A stretch of 29,646 nt of DNA, taken from a virus. Below, one piece after another: positions 15,097 through 24,554 of the stretch. Under the pieces are notes generated by a model. It worked only from the letters and a program-made list of their open reading frames with translations. It did not search any database and was not told the origin of the DNA. The DNA lies in IMG/VR virus record IMGVR_UViG_3300047557_001711, positions 1-29,646 of that record. One strand, 5' to 3'. How positions within the stretch are numbered: the stretch's first letter is position 1; the number at the start of each line of letters is the position of its first letter. The position numbers and the translations under genes were made by a program.

Positions 15097-15800
15097 GCTA
15101 TCCATTAAAAATATCTTCCGAGCTACAGAAACTAGCTCCTAATGCTGTGATTGAGCTTTATCAGCTTGATGCTTCTTCTTTTGGCGGAGATATATATTAC
15201 TTTCATGCAGGCACTAATAGCTTAACTCAATCAGTAACTTGGCAGGCTCAAGAATATGTGCCTTATCCAGTTCAAATAACTGGCTTTGAGATTAGCGCAG
15301 GCGGTCAAATACCTAGACCAAAAATGGTGGTTTCTAATATCTCAGGAATTATTACAGCCTTAGTTTTGGCTTATGATGATTTGCTAGGCGCAAAGATTAC
15401 AAGAAAGCGCACCATGCAAAAATATCTAGATGCAGTAAATTTTGCAGGCGGTGTTAATCCTGATGCAGATCCAACTGCTGAATTCCCTGATGATATTTAT
15501 TTTATTGAGAGAAAAACTTCTGAAAATAAATCTGCTGTAGAGTTTGAGCTTTCAGCTTCTTTTGATGTGCAAGGTGTAAAACTTCCAAGAAGGCAGATTA
15601 TTCAAAATATTTGCCCTTGGAAATATAGAGGATCTGAATGCGGATACACAGGATCTAACTACTGGAACTCTAATGATCAATCTGTAGCTACATTAGCGCA
15701 GGATGTTTGTGGCAAAAGAGTTTCATCCTGTGAGCTTAGATTTGGAACAAATGGGCAACTTCCTTTTGGCGGATTTCCAGCAGCTTCATTAATTAAATGA
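15093..15800 (+). CDS. Minor tail protein L, iron-sulphur type
   Basis: This 235-residue protein matches lambda gpL. The N-terminal part has YPVQITGFEISAGGQIPRPK and VLAYDDLLGAKITRKRTMQK; the C-terminal part has ICPWKYRGSECGYTGSNY. Four cysteines at 174, 183, 206 and 213 have the same spacing (9, 23, 7) as the cluster-binding cysteines known for lambda gpL, so a [4Fe-4S] cluster in the tail tip is likely. The gene overlaps M and K by four bases on each side. Confidence 0.92.
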   Translation: MSYPLKISSELQKLAPNAVIELYQLDASSFGGDIYYFHAGTNSLTQSVTWQAQEYVPYPVQITGFEISAGGQIPRPKMVVSNISGIITALVLAYDDLLGAKITRKRTMQKYLDAVNFAGGVNPDADPTAEFPDDIYFIERKTSENKSAVEFELSASFDVQGVKLPRRQIIQNICPWKYRGSECGYTGSNYWNSNDQSVATLAQDVCGKRVSSCELRFGTNGQLPFGGFPAASLIK

Positions 15801-16519
15801 TACTCGCAGAATCAGTAAAAGCTAGATTTGTAGATCATGCAAAGGCTGAGAATCCTAGAGAAGCCTGCGGATTAGTTATTATTAAGCATGGAAAGCAAAT
15901 CTACAAACCTTGTAAGAATTTAGCAAGAGGAACAGATCAATTTATATTAGATCCTCAAGATTATGCTAATGCAGAAGAAGAAGGCGATATTGTCGCTGTA
16001 ATACATTCCCATCCCAATATAAGCGCAAAGCCTTCACAGGCGGATTTAGTAAGCTGTGAAGCAAGTGGATTGCCTTGGTTTGTTATGGGCTATCCTTCTG
16101 AGAAATGGGAATATATACAGCCAACAGGATATATAGCTCCATTAGTAGGCAGAGAATGGTCGCATGGTGTTTTAGATTGCTACTCAATCATTAGAGATTG
16201 GTTTCTACAAGAAAAAAATATAGAACTTCTAGACTTTAAAAGAAGTGATGAATGGTGGAAAATAGGGGAAAATCTTTATTTAGATAACTTTGAGAAAGCT
16301 GGCTTTAAACAAATTTCTTTAGAGAAATTGCAAGCTGGAGATTGTATATTGATGTGCTTTAATTCAGAAGTTCCCAATCATGGTGCAGTTTATTTAGGTG
16401 ATGGGCAAATTCTACATCATGTTCAAAATAGATTATCTACAAGAGATGTTTATGGCGGATTTTGGCTAAAAAATACTTATGGTTATTACAGATATGAAAA
16501 AGATACAGCTTCTAGGTGA
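15797..16519 (+). CDS. Tail tip assembly protein K: JAMM plus NlpC/P60 peptidase
   Basis: This 240-residue protein has the two domains of lambda gpK. The first is a JAMM/MPN metalloprotease: E22 in REACGLV and H70-x-H72-x7-S80-x2-D83 in HSHPNISAKPSQAD, with all zinc ligands present. The second (about 115-240) is an NlpC/P60-like cysteine peptidase: C128 in GVLDCYSIIRDWF and H195 in NHGAVYLG, with H207/H208 in ILHHV as possible third residues. It probably processes tail-tip components or opens peptidoglycan at infection. It overlaps the L gene by four bases and the I gene start by 26. Confidence 0.92.
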   Translation: MILAESVKARFVDHAKAENPREACGLVIIKHGKQIYKPCKNLARGTDQFILDPQDYANAEEEGDIVAVIHSHPNISAKPSQADLVSCEASGLPWFVMGYPSEKWEYIQPTGYIAPLVGREWSHGVLDCYSIIRDWFLQEKNIELLDFKRSDEWWKIGENLYLDNFEKAGFKQISLEKLQAGDCILMCFNSEVPNHGAVYLGDGQILHHVQNRLSTRDVYGGFWLKNTYGYYRYEKDTASR

Positions 16520-17081
16520 ATTAGGCAAAAAATTCGGCAAGAGCTTTTCTATGGATGTTAAAAATCCTGCTGAAGCTGTAAGAGCTTTGTGTGTAAATTT
16601 TCCTGAATTTAGAAAAGAATTGATTGAATCAGGAGATAAAGGTATTGGCTATAGAGTAATTGTTGGAAAGCAAGATCAAACAGTAGATGATTTGCATAAT
16701 CCATCAGGAAAGCAAACAATTAAATTTGTTCCAGTTCTACAGGGCGCAGGGGGTGGCGGTGGTTTAAATATTATTGCTGGAGTAGTTTTATTAGTTGCAG
16801 CAGCAGCTTTAAATATTGTTGCTCCATTTAATCCAGTTTCACCATATTTAATTAGCGCTGGTGTTGCTATGATTATTGGCGGAGTAATTCAAATGCTTAC
16901 TCCAATGCCTAATTTAAATTCTGATACATCAAACAATCAGCCTGATAATAAGCCTTCTTATGCATTTAATGGTGGAGTAAACACATCTGCTCAAGGTTAT
17001 CCAGTCCCAATAGGATATGGAAGAATGATTGTTGGAAGCGCAGTTATTAGTGCTGGAATTGTTGCAGAGGAATTGCCATGA
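16494..17081 (+). CDS. Tail tip assembly protein I
   Basis: From ATG 16494 (MKKIQLLGELGKKFG) this is 195 residues; an ATG at 16479 in the same frame adds five residues but gives a less usual start. The N-terminal part is a lambda gpI-like ubiquitin-fold domain (DVKNPAEAVRALCVNFPEF). A Gly-rich linker (GAGGGGG) leads to two hydrophobic segments (LNIIAGVVLLVAAAALNIV and LISAGVAMIIGGVIQML). The C-terminus PVPIGYGRMIVGSAVISAGI is characteristic of the family. In lambda, I acts early in tail tip assembly and is not found in the virion. It overlaps K by 26 bases and J by four. Confidence 0.88.
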   Translation: MKKIQLLGELGKKFGKSFSMDVKNPAEAVRALCVNFPEFRKELIESGDKGIGYRVIVGKQDQTVDDLHNPSGKQTIKFVPVLQGAGGGGGLNIIAGVVLLVAAAALNIVAPFNPVSPYLISAGVAMIIGGVIQMLTPMPNLNSDTSNNQPDNKPSYAFNGGVNTSAQGYPVPIGYGRMIVGSAVISAGIVAEELP

Positions 17082-20000
17082 GCAAAAAGAAAAATATTAT
17101 TGGCGCTGGCGGTGGCGGTGGCGGTGGTAAAGGCGGTGGCGGTGGCGGTGGCGCTGGTAGAGTTGCGCAAGAATCGCCTGATACCCTTAGAAGTATTGCT
17201 TATGCAAATGTATTAGATCTTGTTTCTGAGGGCGAGATTGAAGGTTTAGCTAATGGATTGAAATCTGTTTATTTCAACAATACTCCATTACAAAATGACA
17301 ATAATACTTATAATTTTACTGGAGCTACAGTTGTTTCTACAAGAGGAACACAGGATCAAAGTTATATTGAGGGTTTTCCAGCAGTAGAAAATGAAATAGG
17401 AGTAAATACGCAAGTTGAGTATGCAACTCCTATTGTTAGGCAGATTTCAAACTCAGATGTAGATGCTGTTAGAGTAACCATATCAATTCCACAGCTTACT
17501 CAACAAAATACTTCTAATGGCGATATTAATGGAGCAAGTGTTCAATATGCTATTGATGTTCAATCTAATGGCGGTGGTTATGTTCCGCAAATCTTAGGCA
17601 ATGTTTGGCAAAATAATTCTATTACTAAAGTTTCTGATACCTTAGCTAGGGCAAATCAGGCTGTTTATCAAATGCAAATACAAGTTACTGATACAAGTAA
17701 CTCTGCTGTTTATGCTGTTCAATACAAATTGCAATCTAGTCCTACTTGGATTACTACTGGATTAACTTCTTCTACTGATGTTCAAACTCAAGAAGTTACT
17801 TATCAAAATACTGATTCTGAAGGCGGGATTCGTTGGTTAAATAATACTGAAACAGTTACAGTTAAAACTTTTACAACTCCTTATACCAATGCTGGATTAT
17901 TTGAAATGAGAGTTGTTATTACTTCAGGATCTCCATACATTAGCACAGTTAATGGAAATATTGGAACTCCTTATTTTACAATTAGCGGTAAAACCACTTC
18001 TAAATATCAAAAATCACACAGAATTAAACTTACTGGATCTGCTCCTTGGGATATTAAAGTAAGAAGAATAACAGCAGATAGCACTTCTTCAGCATTACAA
18101 AATAAAACTTTTTGGGATTCTTATACAGAAATTATTGATGGCAAATTTAGGTATCCTAACTCAGCAATAGTTGGTGTAAGAATTGATGCATCTCAATTTG
18201 ATAGCATACCAACTAGAAGCTATGATTTAAAGCTATTAAAGATAAAAATTCCAACAAACTACAATCCTATTACTAGAGTTTATAGTGGTATTTGGGATGG
18301 CACTTTTAAAGTTTCTTGGACAGATAACCCTGCATGGTGTTTCTATGATTTATTAACTAATGATAGATATGGTTTAGGCGGATTTATTGCTGAAAGCCAA
18401 GTTGATAAATGGACTTTATATGAAATTGGCAAATATTGTGATGAGCTAGTTCCTAATGGTTTTGGCGGAACTGAACCAAGATACACTTGCAATATATATT
18501 TACAAAGTAGAGAAGAAGCATACAAAGTTATTAATGATATGGCTTCTATATTTAGAGGTATGCCATATTGGGCAAGCGGAAGCATAACTGTAGGTTATGA
18601 TGCGCCTTCTGATCCTGTTTATCAGTTTACAAATGCCAATGTTATTGATGGTGTTTTTACTTATCAAGGTAGCGCAATTAAAGCAAGGCACACAGTCGCT
18701 TTAGTTACTTGGAATGATCCTGATGATTTTTATAGGCAAAAAGTAGAATATGTTGAAGATGCTGATGGCATTTCTAGATATGGCATAGTGCAAACAGAAG
18801 TTTTAGCTGTTGGCTGCACATCTAGAGGTCAAGCAAATAGGGTAGGCAGATGGATTCTATTTACTGAACAATCTGAAACAGAAGTAGTAACCTTTAGAAC
18901 TGGCTTAGAAGGCAATCAAATTCGCCCATCTAATGTTATTCAAATTGCTGATGAAGCAAGAGCAGGGTCTAGAATTGGCGGAAGAATAGTAAATGCATTC
19001 AATAATGTTATAACTGTTGATCAAACTATTAGCTCTATTACTGGTATTGTTGGCGGAAATCTTTCAGTTTTATTGCCAAGCGGTTCTCTTGAAACAAAAT
19101 TAATTACAAACGCTTCGCAAAACTCTATAACTGTATCTTCCGCATTTTCGGAAACTCCATCTCCTAATGCAATTTGGATGGTAGAAACTTCAACATTATC
19201 ATTACAAACCTTCAGAGTTACTTCTATTGTAGAAGAAGATGATGGGCTAACAGTTACAGCATTGGCTCATAATCCAAGTAAATATAATGAAGTGGAGCAA
19301 GGACTAATTCTTCAGCCTAGAGTAATAAGCAGTTTATCTGTAGTTCCTGAAGCGCCAAATAACTTGGCTGTTACTGAAGCTCTTTATGAAGAAGGCGCTG
19401 ATATTAATGTTCTTGTTACTTTATCATGGAGTCCAGTTCAAAGAGCTACAGGCTATCAGGTTTCATATAAAGTAGATGATAGAAACTATGTAACTTTGCC
19501 TGTTACTCAAGCTACTTCGATTGATATTAGAAATGCCTTAGATGGACAGTATGAGTTTAAAGTATTTGCAATAAATTCTGTAGGCAAAAGAAGTGCTCCA
19601 TCTATTTTGAATTCTCAAATTTATGGCAAAACTGCTCCGCCTGCTGATGTAACTAATTTTGCAGTTAATATTATTGGAACTCAGGCGCATCTATCATGGA
19701 CTCCAGTTGGAGATTTAGATCTTGCCTATTACAGAATTAGGCATTCTACTTTAACTACTGGAGCTACTTATTCTGAAGCAATAGATATTATTGATAAAGT
19801 TGCTCGCCCTGCAAACACTACAGTAGTTCCTGCAATGACAGGCACTTATTTTATAAAGGCATATGACAAACTAGATAATGCTTCTATAAATGCAACTTCA
19901 TCTGTAGCCATTATTAATAATATTTCAGGCTTAAATGTAGTAGAAACCATTACAGAATCGCCTGCTTTCTTAGGTCAAAAAATAGAATGTAATGTTTCAG

Positions 20001-20722
20001 AATTAGGATTGGTTCTAGATACTTCGATTGATTTTGATTCTGTTGCAGGATTGTTTGATGATGTAGAGGGATTGTTTGATGGTGGTGGCGGAACAACTTC
20101 TACAGAAGGAACTTATTATTTTGAGAACTATTTAGATCTTGGCAATGTATATACAAGCAGAATTACAGCAAATGTAGAAGTAGGTCGCATAGATTATGTA
20201 AATACATTTGATGCCAAAGAAGGCGATTTTGATGCTGCAACAGGCGATTTTGATGGTGATCCTGATAGCTTTGATGATACCAATGTAGAACTATGGGTTT
20301 CAACAACTGATGATGATCCTAATGGCTCTCCTGCTATTTGGACAGCTTATAGAAGATTCTTGGTGGGAGATTACACAGCTAGAGGATTTAGGTTTAAAGC
20401 TGTTTTAACTTCTACAGATGAATCGGCAAGCCCAGTATTAAAAACACTAACAGTTAATGTAGATATGCCTGATCGGGTTATTGGTGGCGATGATCTGATA
20501 AGCGGAACTAATGCAGGCGGATATTCTGTAACCTTTAGTCCATCATTCAAGGTAGCTCCTTCTATTGGCATCATGGCTCAGAATTTACAGCAGGGTGATT
20601 TCTATGAAATACCCACAAAATCAGCATCAGGCTTTACAATTAGATTCAAGAATTCAGGCGGAACTGTGGTTAGTCGCACCTTTGACTATGTAGCCAAAGG
20701 CTATGGCGAGCTTGTTACTTAG
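17078..20722 (+). CDS. Tail tip / host specificity protein J
   Basis: This 1214-residue protein matches lambda gpJ, the central tail tip protein and usual receptor binder. It opens with a Lys-rich start and a glycine tract (about residues 9-27), then SPDTLRSIAYANVLDLVSEG, the family hallmark. Middle parts include SVYFNNTPLQ, the WCFYDLLTNDRYGLGGF segment near residue 418 and the tail-hub-like domains after it. Two fibronectin III-like domains lie at about 750-845 (TGYQVSYKVDD) and 850-945 (AHLSWTPVGDLDLAYYRIRH). FD heptads follow at F986, F993, F1000 and at F1044, F1051, F1058, F1065. The C-terminal domain (about 1150-1214) contains GDFYEIPTKSASGFTIRF and FDYVAKG, a pattern common at the receptor-binding end of phage fibres. 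Confidence 0.92.
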   Translation: MSKKKNIIGAGGGGGGGKGGGGGGGAGRVAQESPDTLRSIAYANVLDLVSEGEIEGLANGLKSVYFNNTPLQNDNNTYNFTGATVVSTRGTQDQSYIEGFPAVENEIGVNTQVEYATPIVRQISNSDVDAVRVTISIPQLTQQNTSNGDINGASVQYAIDVQSNGGGYVPQILGNVWQNNSITKVSDTLARANQAVYQMQIQVTDTSNSAVYAVQYKLQSSPTWITTGLTSSTDVQTQEVTYQNTDSEGGIRWLNNTETVTVKTFTTPYTNAGLFEMRVVITSGSPYISTVNGNIGTPYFTISGKTTSKYQKSHRIKLTGSAPWDIKVRRITADSTSSALQNKTFWDSYTEIIDGKFRYPNSAIVGVRIDASQFDSIPTRSYDLKLLKIKIPTNYNPITRVYSGIWDGTFKVSWTDNPAWCFYDLLTNDRYGLGGFIAESQVDKWTLYEIGKYCDELVPNGFGGTEPRYTCNIYLQSREEAYKVINDMASIFRGMPYWASGSITVGYDAPSDPVYQFTNANVIDGVFTYQGSAIKARHTVALVTWNDPDDFYRQKVEYVEDADGISRYGIVQTEVLAVGCTSRGQANRVGRWILFTEQSETEVVTFRTGLEGNQIRPSNVIQIADEARAGSRIGGRIVNAFNNVITVDQTISSITGIVGGNLSVLLPSGSLETKLITNASQNSITVSSAFSETPSPNAIWMVETSTLSLQTFRVTSIVEEDDGLTVTALAHNPSKYNEVEQGLILQPRVISSLSVVPEAPNNLAVTEALYEEGADINVLVTLSWSPVQRATGYQVSYKVDDRNYVTLPVTQATSIDIRNALDGQYEFKVFAINSVGKRSAPSILNSQIYGKTAPPADVTNFAVNIIGTQAHLSWTPVGDLDLAYYRIRHSTLTTGATYSEAIDIIDKVARPANTTVVPAMTGTYFIKAYDKLDNASINATSSVAIINNISGLNVVETITESPAFLGQKIECNVSELGLVLDTSIDFDSVAGLFDDVEGLFDGGGGTTSTEGTYYFENYLDLGNVYTSRITANVEVGRIDYVNTFDAKEGDFDAATGDFDGDPDSFDDTNVELWVSTTDDDPNGSPAIWTAYRRFLVGDYTARGFRFKAVLTSTDESASPVLKTLTVNVDMPDRVIGGDDLISGTNAGGYSVTFSPSFKVAPSIGIMAQNLQQGDFYEIPTKSASGFTIRFKNSGGTVVSRTFDYVAKGYGELVT
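17108..17152 (+). repeat. GGC-GGT simple repeat at the start of J
   Basis: Two runs of alternating GGC and GGT codons (17108-17128 and 17132-17152) are separated by one AAA codon. They encode the glycine tract found near the N-terminus of many J proteins. They are strikingly GC-rich against the AT-rich surroundings and a likely spot for slippage or recombination. Confidence 0.8.
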
Positions 20723-20730
20723 GAGAATAT

Positions 20731-21372
20731 ATGTCGCAACATGATTTAACAATAGACAATCAAGGCTTTCCAGCCTTTAGAGCAGATCTAAATAATGCTC
20801 TGCAAGCGCTAGGATCAACATCCTCAGGGACTACAGCGCCATCAACACCATTTGCCAATCAGCTTTGGTATGATACAACTAACAATATCCTAAAGATTCG
20901 CAATGAAGATAATGATGCTTGGATCTCATTGCTTACTCTTAATCAAACTACAGATGCTTTGCAGAGTGTTTCAGGATTGGTTATCGGAACAGATGTGCAA
21001 GCCTATGATGCAGATACAGCTAAAACTGATGTAGCACAATCTTATACAAAAGCACAAAGGGGAACTCCAGTTTCTCTTACTTCTACTTCGGCTAGTATTG
21101 CTGTAGATTTTTCTCTAGGCAATAACTTCACACACACTACTAGCGAAAATACCACTTTGGCTAACCCTACAAATATTGTTGCTGGTCAAGCTGGAATTAT
21201 TGTAATTACACAGGGCGCAACTGCTCGCACTTTGGCTTATGGATCTTATTGGAAGTTTGCAAGCGGAATTGTTCCTAATCTTACTGCTAGTGCAAGCGCT
21301 GTAGATGTTCTTGTATATTATGCAGAATCAACAACTAGGATTACTACTCGCTTAATTGCTGATGTTAAATAA
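20731..21372 (+). CDS. Putative tail fibre / virion protein
   Basis: This 213-residue protein starts eight bases after J, with AGGAGAAT just upstream of the ATG. The N-terminal module (FPAFRADLNNALQALGSTSS, then PFANQLWYDTTNNILKIRN) is common at the front of phage fibres and adhesins. The rest is beta-rich and Ser/Thr-rich (SITSTSASIAVDF-like pieces, TTLANPTNIVAGQAG, SYWKFASG). It resembles distal fibre or attached baseplate proteins that follow J in many siphoviruses. No enzymatic motif is visible. Confidence 0.65.
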   Translation: MSQHDLTIDNQGFPAFRADLNNALQALGSTSSGTTAPSTPFANQLWYDTTNNILKIRNEDNDAWISLLTLNQTTDALQSVSGLVIGTDVQAYDADTAKTDVAQSYTKAQRGTPVSLTSTSASIAVDFSLGNNFTHTTSENTTLANPTNIVAGQAGIIVITQGATARTLAYGSYWKFASGIVPNLTASASAVDVLVYYAESTTRITTRLIADVK

Positions 21373-21380
21373 GGGAAAAA

Positions 21381-23828
21381 ATGTCAGTTATAAATAATAA
21401 TTTATTGCTTGGTGATGAAGGTTATTTATTAGAGAGATCGCTTCGCTTTCGGTCTAGTGCTTCTGCTTATTTAACTCGAACTCCATCTGTTACTGGAAAT
21501 CGTAGGACTTGGACTGCTAGTTTATGGTTTAAGCGTGGCACATTAGGAGTTGCACAAATTTTACTTGGCGCTACAGGCTCATCTAGAGCAACTTACATTA
21601 ATTTAAATGCAAGCAATCAGCTTCAAATATATTCAGCAACCTCGGCTGGCGGTGGTGATGGTGGTGAATATATTACAACTCAAGTGTTTAGAGATCCTTC
21701 TGCTTGGTATCACATAGTCATTTCTTATGACTCTACACAAGCGACAAGCACAAATCGAATTAAATTGTGGGTCAATGGTCAGCAAGTTACTGCTTGGGCA
21801 ACATCAACTGCACCAACTTTAAACCATGATAGTCAATTTAATTGGACTGGTGCAGCAATGGATATTTGTAGATACAACGCATCATTTTATGTAGATGGTT
21901 ATTTAGCAGAAGTAAACTTTATTGATGGGCAAGCACTAACTCAATCATCATTTGGTGAAACTTCTGCAACTACTGGTGTATGGATTCCTAAGAAATACAC
22001 AGGAACATATGGCACTAATGGATTCTATTTGCCATTTACCGATAACTCTGCTCTTACTACATCATCTAATGCTGGACTAGGAAAAGACTTCTCAGGTAAC
22101 TCTAACTATTGGACTACAAACAATATAAGCATTACATCAGGCTCTACTTATGACAGCATGACCGATGTGCCTACGCTGACAAGCCCAACTGCTGCCAATT
22201 ATTGTGTTTTGAATCCTTTAATAGTCGGCAATGTAATATCGCCAACAAATGCTAATTTAACATCATCTTTATCTGCTGGTGGAAATGCTTATTTTAACTC
22301 AGTAGCAACTATTCCTATTACATCAGGAAAATGGTATTGGGAAGCAACCATAACTTCTCGTGAAGCTAGTGCTGGACAATGGGTTCAGTTAGGAATTGTT
22401 TCGTCAACCACTACATATACAAATAATGCTCTTGGTTATAGTGGAAATATGTCCAATGGTTATGCTTATTACAACGATGGGACAAAAGCAGGCAATGGAA
22501 CTGTAACAGTTGGTTATGGCGCAACATTTAACACAAATGATGTTATTGGAATAGCATTTGATGACGATGCTGGAACACTTACATTTTATAAAAATGGCGT
22601 AAGTCAAGGTCAAGCATTTAGTGGAATTTCTACTACAACTGCATGGCTTCCTATTTTTCAATCATATAGGTCTAATATAACTACAAATGCCGCAGCATTA
22701 AACTTCGGACAGCGCCCATTTGCTTACACCCCACCAACAGGCTTTGTAGCACTCAATACTTTTAACTTGCCTACTCCTACTATTGGTGCTACTGCATCTA
22801 CACAGGCAAATAAGTATTTTGATATTGCCTTATATACTGGCAATAGTGGCAGTCAATCAATCACTAGTTTAGGATTTCAACCTGATTTAGTTTGGCTAAA
22901 AAGCAGAAGTAATTCTGCGACAAATCATCTATTAGAAGATGTAATTCGTGGCACAAAAAACTCTTTGCTTTCTAACGACACATCTGCGGAATTGGCAAGA
23001 GGTATAAACGCTTTTTTATCTAACGGCTTCTCATTTAATGATTTTGCTGGCGGTGATGGAAACAGTAGTGGTCAAACTTATGTTGCATGGAACTGGAAAG
23101 CCAACGGCTCAGGATCAACCAACACATCAGGCACTATTACATCTACAGTAAGTGCTAATACAAGTGCTGGATTTAGTATTGTTACTTGGACTGGTAATAA
23201 TATTGATGGCTCAACTATTGGGCATGGTCTTGGTGTAAATCCAGCAATGATTATTGTTAAAAGGCGCACAAATATTTCACAATGGGTTGTAATGCACAAA
23301 AGTTTGACTGCAAATAACAATATATTTTTAAGCGTTACTAATGCTCAAGATGCAATTACAAATGTATCAGGTGGTGGAATTTCAACTACTACTACAAGCA
23401 CTACTTTTACAGCAAAAATTGGATCAAGTAATATTGATAATGTATGTGCAACTAGCAATACTTATGTAGCCTACTGTTTTGCAGAAGTAGCTGGCTATTC
23501 TGCATTTGGTAAATATACAGGGAATGGCTCTACTGATGGAACTTTTGTATATACAGGGTTTAGACCTAGGTGGATATTGATTAAGAGGACTGACACAACA
23601 GCAAGTTGGTATATATATGATACAACTCGCAAAACTTTTAATACAATAAATGAATGGCTATCGCCAAATCAGGCTGTTGCTGAAAATTCTGCAACTACTT
23701 GGGAAGTAGATATTGTTTCTAATGGTTTTAAAATCAGAAACAATGGAGCTTTTTCAAACGCTAATGGTGGAACATATATATATGCCTGTTTTGCCGAATC
23801 ACCTTTTAAATATTCCCTTGCACGATAG
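21381..23828 (+). CDS. Large tail fibre protein with LamG-like and SPRY-like domains
   Basis: This 815-residue protein appears to be an adhesin. Residues about 18-235 are a concanavalin A/LamG-like lectin domain (RSLRFRSSASAYLTRTPSV, WTASLWFKRG, WYHIVISYDS, NRIKLWVNGQQV). Residues about 310-455 are SPRY-like (SGKWYWEATI, then GIAFDDDAGTLTFYKNGV). From about 470 to the end are beta domains of the type common in environmental phage fibres (YTGNSGSQSITSLGFQPDLV, WNWKANGSG, FSIVTWTGNN and a second unit GKYTGNGSTDGTFVYTGFRP). Binding of a surface glycan is likely. Codon use looks more varied than in neighbours (more GAC and CGT), perhaps from exchange. The next gene is a fibre chaperone. Confidence 0.8.
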   Translation: MSVINNNLLLGDEGYLLERSLRFRSSASAYLTRTPSVTGNRRTWTASLWFKRGTLGVAQILLGATGSSRATYINLNASNQLQIYSATSAGGGDGGEYITTQVFRDPSAWYHIVISYDSTQATSTNRIKLWVNGQQVTAWATSTAPTLNHDSQFNWTGAAMDICRYNASFYVDGYLAEVNFIDGQALTQSSFGETSATTGVWIPKKYTGTYGTNGFYLPFTDNSALTTSSNAGLGKDFSGNSNYWTTNNISITSGSTYDSMTDVPTLTSPTAANYCVLNPLIVGNVISPTNANLTSSLSAGGNAYFNSVATIPITSGKWYWEATITSREASAGQWVQLGIVSSTTTYTNNALGYSGNMSNGYAYYNDGTKAGNGTVTVGYGATFNTNDVIGIAFDDDAGTLTFYKNGVSQGQAFSGISTTTAWLPIFQSYRSNITTNAAALNFGQRPFAYTPPTGFVALNTFNLPTPTIGATASTQANKYFDIALYTGNSGSQSITSLGFQPDLVWLKSRSNSATNHLLEDVIRGTKNSLLSNDTSAELARGINAFLSNGFSFNDFAGGDGNSSGQTYVAWNWKANGSGSTNTSGTITSTVSANTSAGFSIVTWTGNNIDGSTIGHGLGVNPAMIIVKRRTNISQWVVMHKSLTANNNIFLSVTNAQDAITNVSGGGISTTTTSTTFTAKIGSSNIDNVCATSNTYVAYCFAEVAGYSAFGKYTGNGSTDGTFVYTGFRPRWILIKRTDTTASWYIYDTTRKTFNTINEWLSPNQAVAENSATTWEVDIVSNGFKIRNNGAFSNANGGTYIYACFAESPFKYSLAR

Positions 23829-23836
23829 GAGAAAAA

Positions 23837-24376
23837 ATGTTTTTACTTAATGGAAAACCTTTAGCAGTAGATACTGCATTTACAACTGAAGATGGCACAC
23901 AATACCCATCTAACTGGCTTAGACTTTCTTCAGACAAAGAAAAAAAATCTTTAGGAATTACAGAAGTTGCTGATCCTGTTCGAGCAGATGATCGCTATTA
24001 CTGGGATGGTGATATTAACAATCCAAAAGCGCTAGAAGATAAGTCTGAGTTTAAAAAAGATGGCACTCCTCTATATGTGCAGAAATACAATCCTGTTACT
24101 GAGCAAATGGAAGATACAGATAAACAAGTAATTACTAAAGGTCTTAAATCTAACTTTATCTCTCAAGTAAAAGCTACTGCTGGATCTATTCTTGCTCAAT
24201 CCGATTGGATGGTAATTCGCAAAGCTGAGAGAGATGTAGATCTTCCTACAGTTATGGCTGATTACAGAGCATCTATTGTTTCCAAAGCTGATGAATTAGA
24301 AGCTAAAATTAAAGCTGTTAAATCAGTAGAAGAACTTGCTTCTCTCGATTTATCATTTCCTTCTTTGGAGAAATAA
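23837..24376 (+). CDS. Tail fibre assembly chaperone
   Basis: This 179-residue protein directly follows the large fibre gene, with AGGAGAAAAA before the ATG. The N-terminal half has PSNWLRLSSDKEKKSLGI and VRADDRYYWDGDINNPKAL, and the C-terminal half has QVKATAGSILAQSDWMVIRK, AERDVDLPTVMADYRASI and a helical end EAKIKAVKSVEELA. This arrangement is that of small fibre-folding chaperones encoded just after the fibre. Such proteins bind the fibre C-terminus during trimerisation and are usually absent from the virion. Confidence 0.75.
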   Translation: MFLLNGKPLAVDTAFTTEDGTQYPSNWLRLSSDKEKKSLGITEVADPVRADDRYYWDGDINNPKALEDKSEFKKDGTPLYVQKYNPVTEQMEDTDKQVITKGLKSNFISQVKATAGSILAQSDWMVIRKAERDVDLPTVMADYRASIVSKADELEAKIKAVKSVEELASLDLSFPSLEK

Positions 24377-24378
24377 AA

Positions 24379-24552
24379 ATGCTAATTCTTGATTGGGTAA
24401 TGGATAAGCTAGGCTATCAAAAGAAGATTATCTATAGATGGGAAAATTTATTTGCGGAATTTGACTGCGAAAAACCAAAGCGCAAAGTAGCTACAAAAAA
24501 GCCTGCAACTAAAAAGCCAGTAACTAAAAAAACTGTTCGCAAAAAGGTGTAG
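24379..24552 (+). CDS. Small Lys-rich basic protein
   Basis: This 57-residue open frame begins at ATG 24379 two bases after the chaperone stop and ends TAG at 24552. The first 30 residues look structured (MLILDWVMDKLGYQKKIIYR). The rest is a histone H1-like basic tail with repeated T-K-K-P (KKPATKKPVTKKTVRKKV). No named family is recognised. The basic tail suggests nucleic acid or polyanion binding. The tight fit between two real genes supports translation. Confidence 0.6.
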   Translation: MLILDWVMDKLGYQKKIIYRWENLFAEFDCEKPKRKVATKKPATKKPVTKKTVRKKV

Positions 24553-24554
24553 CC

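Noticed and set aside
22404-22661. Leftward Cys/Ile-rich open frame inside the fibre gene
   Set aside because: It has odd composition and fully overlaps a strong gene.
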